From assembly GCA_029268325.1 (NCBI GenBank), contig JAJUGC010000049.1, positions 1 to 9,685 of the forward strand: a DNA stretch of 9,685 nt. The letters are read 5' to 3'. The first letter of the stretch is position 1. Every line of letters starts with the position of its first letter. The DNA is from Gammaproteobacteria bacterium. Its GTDB lineage: Bacteria; Pseudomonadota; Gammaproteobacteria; Pseudomonadales; Oleiphilaceae. This document shows, one piece after another, positions 1 through 5,945 of this stretch. Position numbers and translations under genes: made by a program. The notes under the pieces were generated by a model that did not search any database, was not told where the DNA came from, and saw only the letters and a program-made list of their open reading frames with translations.

Positions 1-11
1 GTGTCAGGCAT
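1..11 (-). CDS. Possible first codons of gluQ (glutamyl-Q tRNA(Asp) synthetase), cut by window edge
   Basis: The minus strand has an ATG at 11 and reads M-P-D, then runs off the window. This is suggestive only because gluQ directly follows dksA in many gammaproteobacteria and its product begins with a similar short leader (E. coli GluQ starts MTDT). GluQ glutamylates queuosine on tRNA(Asp). There is no convincing ribosome binding site ahead of this ATG, because the preceding bases on that strand are C-rich. Three codons prove nothing, so this is a context guess and another gene could begin outside the window. Confidence 0.2.
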
Positions 12-32
12 GGCGGCGGAGGATGATGGGAA

Positions 33-57
33 GGGCAGACGCCGCTGGCATCTGCCC
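33..57 (-). terminator. Hairpin just downstream of dksA, possible weak terminator
   Basis: GGGCAGA (33-39) pairs perfectly with TCTGCCC (51-57). Inside, GCC (41-43) can pair with GGC (47-49) across one mismatch, leaving a 3-base loop. The hairpin starts 9 bases after the dksA stop codon in the direction of transcription. The following bases on the minus strand are only mildly T-rich (TTCCCATCAT), so it is not a classical intrinsic terminator. It could be an attenuating or 3'-end-stabilising stem between dksA and the next gene. Confidence 0.35.
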
Positions 58-65
58 CTGGAGAA

Positions 66-533
66 TCAAAGTCCGGTTTGCTTTTCCCGGATCTCGGCTA
101 ACGTCTTGCAGTCGATGCACAGAGTGGCGGTGGGACGGGCTTCCAGACGGCGGATACCAATTTCCACACCACAGGAATCGCAGTAGCCGTAGTCGTTCTG
201 ATCGATCCGGTCGATGGTTTGGTCGATTTTCTTGATCAGCTTACGCTCCCTGTCCCGTGCTCGTAGTTCCAGGCTGAACTCCTCTTCCTGGGTGGCTCGG
301 TCGCTAGGGTCTGCAAAGTTGGCTGCATCTTCCTGCATGTGTTGCATGGTGCGATCCACTTCCTCCATCAAATCCTGTTTCCAATCCAGGAGAATTTTGC
401 GGAAGTGCGCCATTTGCGCCTCGCTCATGTACTCCTCGCCTTCCGTGGTCTGATAAGGCGTGAAGTTTGAGAAGCGATCCATGGACGACTTTTGCGCTCC
501 GGCGCTGGTGGCCTTTGCTGTTTTCTCTGCCAT
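66..533 (-). CDS. dksA: RNA polymerase-binding transcription factor DksA
   Basis: DksA binds in the RNA polymerase secondary channel and, with ppGpp, reprograms transcription in the stringent response. The 155-residue product matches the family in length (E. coli 151) and order: a variable N-terminus, a long coiled coil, then a zinc finger. The coiled-coil tip carries the functional acidic residues in FADPSDRATQEEE, here D75, D78 and A80. The zinc ligands are C118-x2-C121 (CDSC) and C139-x2-C142 (CIDC). The C-terminus keeps the typical CKTLAEIREKQ. I chose the ATG at 533 (MAEKTAK), which has GAGG 8 bases upstream. An in-frame TTG at 551 with AGAGG ahead of it would add six residues (MNEAKP) and cannot be excluded. 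The gene is divergent from sfsA, whereas in E. coli sfsA lies upstream in the same direction. Identity is certain; only the start is open. Confidence 0.97.
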   Translation of the reverse strand: MAEKTAKATSAGAQKSSMDRFSNFTPYQTTEGEEYMSEAQMAHFRKILLDWKQDLMEEVDRTMQHMQEDAANFADPSDRATQEEEFSLELRARDRERKLIKKIDQTIDRIDQNDYGYCDSCGVEIGIRRLEARPTATLCIDCKTLAEIREKQTGL

Positions 534-570
534 AGGCTTAGCCTCGTTCAATCGTACCTCTTATCCCCAA

Positions 571-629
571 GCAACGTTGTTGCGGACCATGTCCTGGGAT
601 CCTGAAACTGTTACCATGGTTGGTACCAA
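571..629 (-). promoter_or_regulatory. Cluster of short inverted repeats in the dksA 5' leader
   Basis: Four small dyads sit in a row: GCAAC/GTTGC with a 3-base loop (571-583), GGAC/GTCC with a 3-base loop (584-594), the palindrome ACCATGGT (613-620), and the perfect 10-base palindrome TTGGTACCAA (620-629). They lie 40 to 100 bases upstream of the dksA start. If the promoter is near 641-669 they would fall in the transcribed leader. They may be operator half-sites or RNA hairpins. Each is short enough to arise by chance, but the clustering is notable. Confidence 0.3.
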
Positions 630-640
630 TCAAGCTGGGA

Positions 641-669
641 AACATAACAGATTCATATATGGGAGCCAA
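641..669 (-). promoter_or_regulatory. Candidate sigma70-type promoter for dksA
   Basis: Reading the minus strand, TTGGCT (664-669, 4 of 6 to TTGACA) is followed after 17 bases by TATGTT (641-646, 4 of 6 to TATAAT). The surrounding bases are the most AT-rich of the region. Transcription would begin near 634 and give a leader of about 100 bases. The matches are modest and this is a by-eye candidate. Confidence 0.25.
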
Positions 670-767
670 TACATATTTCATTTACCATAGTTCAGACTTC
701 CGGATCGCGAAAGTTTTGTGACAACCTCTAAATAAACCACGTCTCCACTACGCAGTTATTAATCAAT

Positions 768-771
768 AGGA
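768..771 (+). promoter_or_regulatory. Ribosome binding site deciding the TTG start of sfsA
   Basis: AGGA lies 7 bases before the TTG at 779. No ATG or GTG in this frame gives a product whose N-terminus lines up with SfsA, and the TTG does so exactly, so this site supports a TTG start. Confidence 0.5.
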
Positions 772-778
772 ACGCCGT

Positions 779-1498
779 TTGAAATTCGAATTGCCCCTTC
801 AAAGCGGTACCCTGATTCGCCGCTACAAGCGCTTTCTCGCCGACATTGAACTGGCCGACGGGCGCGAGCTGACGATCCATTGCCCCAATACGGGCTCCAT
901 GCTGGGTTGCTGTGAGCCTGGCAGCCGGGCCTGGTTTCTCGACTCAGGCAACCCCTCCCGCAAGTATCCCTGTACCTGGGAGCTGGTGGAAACGCTTGAA
1001 GGCGACTGGATCTGTATCAACACCGCCCGTGCCAATGCCCTGGTGGCAGAAGCAATCGAGAATCGTGTAATTGTAGAGTTACAGGGCTATTCCCGTCTTC
1101 GCCGGGAAGTCCGCTATGGGCAGGAGAGTAGCCGTATCGATCTTTGCCTGGATAGTCCGGAGCATCCGGAACAGCCTGCCTGCTATGTGGAAGTGAAGAA
1201 TGTCACCCTGCGTGAGTCGGGTGGTTTGGGTTACTTCCCCGATGCCGTCAGCCTGCGGGGGCAAAAGCATCTGCGGGAGCTGATCCATATGACCCAGCAA
1301 GGCTACCGGGCTGTGCTGATGTTCTGTGTCGCCCATACGGGCATTGAGCGGGTCAGGCCGGCGGACCACATTGATCCGGCCTATGGCCGGTTGCTGCGCG
1401 AAGCGGCTGCCCAGGGGGTGGAGGTGATGGCCTATCGCGCCATCATTGCCCCTGACGAGATCCGCCTGAACCAGCGGATTCCCGTAGAGCTCGACTAG
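779..1498 (+). CDS. sfsA: Sugar fermentation stimulation protein SfsA (PD-(D/E)XK-like nuclease fold family)
   Basis: The 239-residue product is full length (E. coli 234) and colinear with SfsA from the start: KFELPLQSGTLIRRYKRFLA resembles the E. coli N-terminus. HCPNTGSM (34-41) is the conserved family block. Residues D121 (SRID) and E138-x-K140 (YVEVK) have the spacing of a PD-(D/E)XK metal-dependent nuclease core, and GYFPDAV (151-157) and RGQKHLREL (160-168) are also conserved. The family was named for maltose and sugar utilisation effects in E. coli. Its biochemical role is still unsettled, so the nuclease reading is an inference from the motif. The start codon is TTG with AGGA 7 bases before it. 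The gene stands alone, divergent from dksA and convergent with the Rieske gene. No clear promoter was found in 690-778. Confidence 0.95.
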   Translation: MKFELPLQSGTLIRRYKRFLADIELADGRELTIHCPNTGSMLGCCEPGSRAWFLDSGNPSRKYPCTWELVETLEGDWICINTARANALVAEAIENRVIVELQGYSRLRREVRYGQESSRIDLCLDSPEHPEQPACYVEVKNVTLRESGGLGYFPDAVSLRGQKHLRELIHMTQQGYRAVLMFCVAHTGIERVRPADHIDPAYGRLLREAAAQGVEVMAYRAIIAPDEIRLNQRIPVELD

Positions 1499-1520
1499 CT
1501 TGCCCATGGAGCTCAACTAG
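1487..1520 (+). repeat. Near-identical 12-base direct repeat over the sfsA stop codon
   Basis: GAGCTC[G/A]ACTAG occurs at 1487-1498 and 1509-1520, with one mismatch and an offset of 22 bases. The first copy contains the sfsA TAG stop. The second is out of frame with it. It looks like the trace of a small local duplication. No function is evident. Confidence 0.45.
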
Positions 1521-1547
1521 TTTATCTGCGACAAGGCGTGATGGACC

Positions 1548-1566
1548 GGGCTCTACAGGAGAGCCC
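1548..1566 (-). terminator. Perfect 7-bp hairpin over the end of the Rieske gene
   Basis: GGGCTCT (1548-1554) pairs with AGAGCCC (1560-1566) around a 5-base loop, and the loop side includes part of the Rieske gene's TAG stop (1553-1555). It lies in the 54-base gap between convergent sfsA and the kinase-Rieske unit. Neither strand has a T-run after it, so it is not a canonical intrinsic terminator. It may protect or define transcript 3' ends. Confidence 0.3.
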
Positions 1567-1879
1567 ACAGTTGTCCGTCGCGCACCTCGTGGGTAACAGC
1601 TTCCAGAAACTGTCCCGAACAGGGCCCGCTTACACATTCCCCAGACTCGATCAGAAACAGGGCCCCGTGAGTGGAGCACTGGATGAACTGGTTCTGGTGG
1701 TCCAGGAACCGGTCGGGCAGCCACTCCAGCTCAATCCCCAGGTGGGGACAGCGGTTCCGGTAGAGGAAGACGGCTCCCCGGCTACGGACGGCAAACAGCT
1801 GCTGTTCCCCAACCTGATAGCCCTTGCTGCCGGGGTCTTGAATCTCCGCGACCGGGCCGAGGCAGATCCCTTCGGACAT
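1553..1879 (-). CDS. Small Rieske [2Fe-2S] protein
   Basis: The 108-residue protein is essentially one Rieske domain. The two cluster-binding boxes are visible: C44-P-H46-L-G and C68-S-T-H71-G, separated by 21 residues. Two Cys and two His would hold a [2Fe-2S] cluster. There is no signal peptide, membrane segment or catalytic domain, so it is a soluble cytoplasmic electron carrier or small redox subunit of the ferredoxin type. Family members of this size serve dioxygenases or nitrite reductase NirD, but no partner oxidoreductase is nearby. C6 and the CVSGPC pair (C82, C87) are extra cysteines of unknown use. It is the second gene of a two-gene unit. A perfect AGGAGG starts directly after the stop codon of the upstream kinase gene and lies 4 bases before the ATG, so translation should be strong and probably coupled. 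Domain identity is firm; physiological role unknown. Confidence 0.9.
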   Translation of the reverse strand: MSEGICLGPVAEIQDPGSKGYQVGEQQLFAVRSRGAVFLYRNRCPHLGIELEWLPDRFLDHQNQFIQCSTHGALFLIESGECVSGPCSGQFLEAVTHEVRDGQLWALL

Positions 1880-1889
1880 TTCCCCTCCT

Positions 1890-3461
1890 TTACCGGGTCG
1901 CCACGGTCATGTCCAGGCGTCGGCCCAGCGTCTCCAGGAGTGGTTCCAGGGTTTCCGGGTGGTCGGTTCGCACCGTCACCTGGTAAATGGCTTCCTCTTC
2001 CGTGAGCGCTTCCCGGTGGGCCAACTGCTGGTCTAGCACCTTTAGATCTGCTTCGGAGGCGTCATTGCGAGCCGCCTGGCGGGCGCTAATCCAGTCACGA
2101 ATGGTGCTGATATCCGCCTCGCAAGACAGGATCAGGTAAGGTACTCCCTGGGCTTCTGCCACAGCCTCCATGGGGGCCCGTTGCTCCCGTTGCAGGAAGG
2201 TGGCGTCAGCGATCACCGCATACCCACAGCGTAGTAGTTGCAGGGCCAGGTCGGTCAGGCGTTGGTAGGTCGCCTGGGTGCTTTCGGGGCCGTAGATGCC
2301 CCCATTGAGCTCCGAGCCGCTGGTTTGTAGCCCGGACAGGCCGTGCAGCCTTTTGCGCTCAATATCGGAACGTAGCCGGACAAAGCCGAGCCGGTCCACC
2401 AGCACGTTGCTCAGGGTCGACTTGCCGGAACCGGACACGCCATGGGTGATGACCAGGCAGCGGCTGGGGACAAAGGTGTAGGATTCGGCCAGGTCCGCAT
2501 AGTTGCGGTATTTCCTGTCCTGCTCTGCTTTGAACTCCCCGCTGGCGCCCTTGGTGAACAGGGCGACTTTCGCCCGCACCATGGCCCGGTAGGCCTTATA
2601 GAAGTTCAGCACTTCCAGGCCACCATAGTCCCCCGTGTGTTCCAGGTAGCGGTTGAGCACCCGGTTGGCGAAGCGTTTCAGGCCCCGGTCTTCCAAGTCC
2701 ATGAGGAGGAAGGCCAGGTCTGCCATCACGTCGGTCCAGCGGAAGGCTTCGTTGAATTCGATGCAGTCAAACAGGGTGGTTTTGCCATCCACCAGGGTAA
2801 TGTTGCCCAGATGAATGTCGCCATGGCATTCGCGGATGAAGCCATGGGCCTTGCGTTGCTCGAAGATCGGGATCAGACGCTGGTAGCTGTCCTGGGCCCA
2901 GGCCTCGAGTTGATCCAGTTGGGCAAGCAGTGTTGCATCGTCGAGCAGCGGGCGAATCTGGTCAAAGTTCTGCTGCACAGGAAAGAACACCTGCTCCGGC
3001 TGGCCGAACTCGCTGGCCGGGTCGGCCTTGGCAATGGTGCTGTGGAACTGGGCAACCTGGTCGGTAAGCTCGTCGATATGGGCTTCGCTGAGTTCGTTAC
3101 GGGACTGAAGCCGGTCGAACAGCTGTTCCTGGTCAAACTGGCGCATTTTGATGGCGTACTCAAACGGGGTGCCTTCGCCACCCAGTTGGGGCTGCTCCGG
3201 GGTGCCGGTAATGGGCACCACCTCCAGATAGAGTTGGGGGGCCAGGCGACGGTTGAGCTCCAGTTCTTTGTGACAGAACTGGCGACGGCTTTCCAGGCTG
3301 GTAAAGTTGAGGAAGCCGAAGTCCATGGGCTTCTTGATTTTATAGGCGTAGGGACCTGTCAGCAGAACCCAGGAGATGTGGGTCTCTACGAGCTGGAATC
3401 CCTGAACCGGGTGATTGTATAGTGCGCCATCCTGAAGCGCCCGAAGAAGTTCGCTGCTCAC
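1890..3461 (-). CDS. Two-domain kinase: aminoglycoside phosphotransferase-like domain plus P-loop kinase
   Basis: The 523-residue protein joins two phosphotransferase folds. Residues about 25-325 resemble the APH/choline-kinase-like superfamily: the catalytic loop is HGDIHLGN (H213, D215, N220), followed by a DFG-like metal site at FDCIEFN (D232) and the downstream ADLAFL block (D248). Residues about 334-515 form a P-loop kinase: Walker A GVSGSGKST (341-349, K347), then RSDIERKR (364-371) and ADATFLQREQR (418-428). The architecture is known in many proteobacteria, usually named bifunctional aminoglycoside phosphotransferase/ATP-binding protein. To my knowledge its substrates are not established, and antibiotic resistance should not be assumed. 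The start is GTG at 3461 with AAGGA 7 bases upstream. It heads a unit with the Rieske gene 10 bases downstream and is divergent from mrcB, with a candidate promoter at 3482-3511. Gene and domains are certain; function unknown. Confidence 0.92.
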   Translation of the reverse strand: MSSELLRALQDGALYNHPVQGFQLVETHISWVLLTGPYAYKIKKPMDFGFLNFTSLESRRQFCHKELELNRRLAPQLYLEVVPITGTPEQPQLGGEGTPFEYAIKMRQFDQEQLFDRLQSRNELSEAHIDELTDQVAQFHSTIAKADPASEFGQPEQVFFPVQQNFDQIRPLLDDATLLAQLDQLEAWAQDSYQRLIPIFEQRKAHGFIRECHGDIHLGNITLVDGKTTLFDCIEFNEAFRWTDVMADLAFLLMDLEDRGLKRFANRVLNRYLEHTGDYGGLEVLNFYKAYRAMVRAKVALFTKGASGEFKAEQDRKYRNYADLAESYTFVPSRCLVITHGVSGSGKSTLSNVLVDRLGFVRLRSDIERKRLHGLSGLQTSGSELNGGIYGPESTQATYQRLTDLALQLLRCGYAVIADATFLQREQRAPMEAVAEAQGVPYLILSCEADISTIRDWISARQAARNDASEADLKVLDQQLAHREALTEEEAIYQVTVRTDHPETLEPLLETLGRRLDMTVATR

Positions 3462-3481
3462 GCTGTATTCCTTGTTCTTGA

Positions 3482-3511
3482 ATAATGGGACGGGGTCGCC
3501 GAGGGTGTTAA
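3482..3511 (-). promoter_or_regulatory. Candidate promoter for the kinase-Rieske unit
   Basis: On the minus strand TTAACA (3506-3511, 5 of 6 to TTGACA) is followed after 18 bases by CATTAT (3482-3487, 4 of 6 to TATAAT). Transcription would start near 3475, only about 14 bases before the GTG start, which still leaves room for the AAGGA ribosome site. The -35 box overlaps the dyad at 3507-3518. Confidence 0.35.
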
Positions 3512-3518
3512 TGTTAAC
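3507..3518. promoter_or_regulatory. Dyad GTTAA-TG-TTAAC in the kinase/mrcB divergent region
   Basis: Two perfect 5-base arms flank a 2-base centre, within the 141-base intergenic region of the two divergent units. It overlaps the candidate kinase -35 box. On the mrcB side a TAAGAT at 3533-3538 could be a -10 element, but no good -35 stands at the right distance. The dyad could be an operator shared by both units; it is short and chance is a fair alternative. Confidence 0.25.
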
Positions 3519-3602
3519 GCTTCAGCATGAGGTAAGATAGGCGGGGAAATGCATTTGCCGACCCGTATCCATTCATCGTTTTAGCAGGTTTTACCACTTC
3601 CC

Positions 3603-5945
3603 ATGTCCAAGTCCAATTCCTCGCGCGGTAGAAGTCGCCGCACTGGTCCCCGCTCTTCCGGTTCCAAGCAGCCCCGCTCCAAGGGTAGGCGCTGGTGGGG
3701 GTTGTTGTGGCGCCTGGCCCTGGTGGGGGTGTTGGTGCTGGCGGGCTGGTTGGTGTATCTGGATGCAACGGTTCGAACCAAGTTCGAAGGCAAGCGCTGG
3801 GCTGTGCCGGCCAAGGTCTATGCGCGCCCCCTGGAGATTTTTGATGGTCAGGCCCTCACCATGCAGGGGCTGCAAACAGAGCTCGCCCTGCTGGGCTACC
3901 AAAGGGTATCGCGGTTGGAAGGGCCGGGAACCTATGCCATCCAGGGCTCGCGGGTGGATCTGTACAGCCGGGGCTTTCGCTTCCCCGATGGCCTGGAGTC
4001 ATCCCAGGCGGTGAGTTTCCGGATTGATGACGGCGTCGTCCTGAACTTCGGTGCCCGAAGCGGCACAGCGACCTATTCGGTCCGTTTGGACCCGTTGGTG
4101 ATTGGCGGTATTTATCCTGCCCACAAAGAGGACCGCGTGCTGGTGAAGCTGGAGCAGGTTCCGGAGCTGCTGCCCAAGGTGCTGATGCTGGTGGAAGACC
4201 GTAACTTCTACGATCACCATGGCATTGCGCCGCTGTCTATTGCCCGGGCCTTGCTGGCCAATATCCGGGCCGGTCGGGTGGTGCAGGGGGGTAGTACCCT
4301 GACCCAGCAGCTGGTGAAAAACTTTTACCTGACCAATGAACGCTCCCTGGTCCGTAAGGCCAACGAAGCCTTTATGGCGTTGTTGCTCGATGCCCATTAC
4401 AGCAAGGACGAGATTCTTGAGGCTTACCTCAATGAGGTCTTCCTGGGTCAGGTGGGTGAGCGGGCAATTCACGGTTTCGGCCTGGCCAGCCACTTCTACT
4501 TTGGTCAGCCCCTGACAGAACTGAGCACGGACAAGCTGGCGCTACTGGTGGGGATCGTGAAGGGGGCCTCCTATTTCAATCCCCGCCGGTATCCGGACCG
4601 GGCCACGGCGCGGCGGAATACGGTCCTCGACCTCATGGCGGCTGAGGGGCTGATCAGCCAGCAGGAAGCAATTCGCCTGAAGGGGCGTCCCCTGGGGGTG
4701 ATCAACCGGCCCAGCTATTCCGATTCCCGTTATCCGGCATTTATGGATCTGGTGCGTGAGCAGTTGGTGAAGGACTACCAGGAGGAGGACCTGCAATCGG
4801 AAGGGCTGCAGATTTACACCACGCTGGACCCCATCGTGCAGGAGCAGGCCGAGCAGAGCCTGCGGGAAGGTATTACCCGCTTGCAACGCGGAGCTGCACA
4901 AGGCAGCGAGCTGCAGGGAGCCGTTGTGGTAACGGGAACCGAAAGTGGAGAAGTGCTGGCCCTCGTTGGAGGCAAAGAGGCGCGCTATGCGGGGTTCAAC
5001 AGGGCGATGCGGGCGGTCCGTCCCATCGGATCCCTGGTCAAACCGGCCATCTACCTGACGGCTTTAATGCAGCCGGAGCGCTACAACCTGCTGACGCCCC
5101 TACAGGACAAGGGCTTTCTGATCCGCCTCGACAATGGGCAGGAATGGCAGCCCCGCAACTACGATCGCCAGGAGTATGGGGAGGTACGTCTGCATGAGGC
5201 TCTTACCCGCTCTCTCAACTTGTCGACCGTACGCCTGGGCCTGGATCTGGGCTTGTCGGAGGTGGCGGACACCTTGCGCCGTTTGGGGGTAGAGCGGAGA
5301 ATCCCCCTTTATCCATCCATGTTGCTGGGGTCGGTTAACCTGAGTCCGCTGGAGGTGGCCAAGGTCTACCAAACCATCGCCAGTTCCGGCTTCAATACGC
5401 CCCTGCGGGCCATCCGCGCAGTGACCACCGCCGATGGCGAAGTCCTTTCCCGGTACGCCTATGAAACCGAGCAGGTGGTGTCTCATGATGCGGTGCACCT
5501 GTTGCAATACAACATGCAGGAGATTATGCGGGAGGGAACCGGGCGTGGAGTCTATCGGCGTCTGCCCCAGACTCTGGCAGTAGCGGGCAAGACGGGCACT
5601 ACCGATGACTTACGCGATAGCTGGTTTGCCGGCTTTACCGGCAATCACCTGGCTGTGGTCTGGCTGGGGCGGGATGACAATGGTCCGACCCACCTGACGG
5701 GCTCTACTGGCGCCTTAACAGTCTGGGCGGATCTGATTGGCAGTTTGCCGGAATATGGCTTCACAAGTGCCAAGCCCGCCACCGTGGACTACGTCTGGGT
5801 CGACTCTGTCAGCGGCCTGAGGAGTGAAGATCATTGCGAGGGCAGTCGCTATATGCCCTTTATCCGGGGCACTGAGCCCCAGGAGCTGGCGCCCAATTGT
5901 CAGAAAGGGCGCTTGCAGAACTGGTTTAGAGGGTTGTTTCAATGA
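3603..5945 (+). CDS. mrcB: Bifunctional peptidoglycan synthase PBP1b (glycosyltransferase/transpeptidase)
   Basis: PBP1b polymerises lipid II into glycan strands and cross-links the stem peptides on the periplasmic face of the inner membrane. The 780-residue product has a basic cytoplasmic tail (1-31, rich in R/K), one membrane anchor (about 33-53), a UB2H-type domain (about 70-155) where activators dock, a GT51 domain (about 165-340) and a transpeptidase domain (about 430-700). GT51 residues seen: catalytic E198 in VEDRNFYDHHG, QGGSTLTQQLVKN (228-240), and E278 in LNEVFLGQ. Transpeptidase motifs: SLVK (S477, K480), SLN (537-539) and KTGT (663-666). Two C-terminal cysteines, C745 and C766, could form a disulfide. 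The ATG has no good ribosome site: the nearest purine block, AGCAGG, is about 14 bases away. The next gene overlaps it by 4 bases, forming one operon. Called ponB in pseudomonads. Confidence 0.97.
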   Translation: MSKSNSSRGRSRRTGPRSSGSKQPRSKGRRWWGLLWRLALVGVLVLAGWLVYLDATVRTKFEGKRWAVPAKVYARPLEIFDGQALTMQGLQTELALLGYQRVSRLEGPGTYAIQGSRVDLYSRGFRFPDGLESSQAVSFRIDDGVVLNFGARSGTATYSVRLDPLVIGGIYPAHKEDRVLVKLEQVPELLPKVLMLVEDRNFYDHHGIAPLSIARALLANIRAGRVVQGGSTLTQQLVKNFYLTNERSLVRKANEAFMALLLDAHYSKDEILEAYLNEVFLGQVGERAIHGFGLASHFYFGQPLTELSTDKLALLVGIVKGASYFNPRRYPDRATARRNTVLDLMAAEGLISQQEAIRLKGRPLGVINRPSYSDSRYPAFMDLVREQLVKDYQEEDLQSEGLQIYTTLDPIVQEQAEQSLREGITRLQRGAAQGSELQGAVVVTGTESGEVLALVGGKEARYAGFNRAMRAVRPIGSLVKPAIYLTALMQPERYNLLTPLQDKGFLIRLDNGQEWQPRNYDRQEYGEVRLHEALTRSLNLSTVRLGLDLGLSEVADTLRRLGVERRIPLYPSMLLGSVNLSPLEVAKVYQTIASSGFNTPLRAIRAVTTADGEVLSRYAYETEQVVSHDAVHLLQYNMQEIMREGTGRGVYRRLPQTLAVAGKTGTTDDLRDSWFAGFTGNHLAVVWLGRDDNGPTHLTGSTGALTVWADLIGSLPEYGFTSAKPATVDYVWVDSVSGLRSEDHCEGSRYMPFIRGTEPQELAPNCQKGRLQNWFRGLFQ

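Noticed and set aside
460..690. 76-codon plus-strand frame across the dksA start and leader
   Set aside because: It is half antisense to dksA and half intergenic, with no recognisable product or good ribosome site.
716..733. TGTGA half-site resembling a CRP box upstream of sfsA
   Set aside because: Only one half matches. The expected TCACA at the proper distance is missing.
2442..3422. Long open frame of 326 codons on the plus strand opposite the kinase gene
   Set aside because: It is the antisense shadow of a GC-rich gene. It has no recognisable domain, while the minus strand shows clear kinase motifs.
3549..3584. An 11-codon leader ORF (ATG to TAG) ahead of mrcB preceded by GGGG
   Set aside because: The spacing from GGGG to ATG is only 2-3 bases, it shows no run of regulatory codons, and short ORFs of this kind are common by chance.
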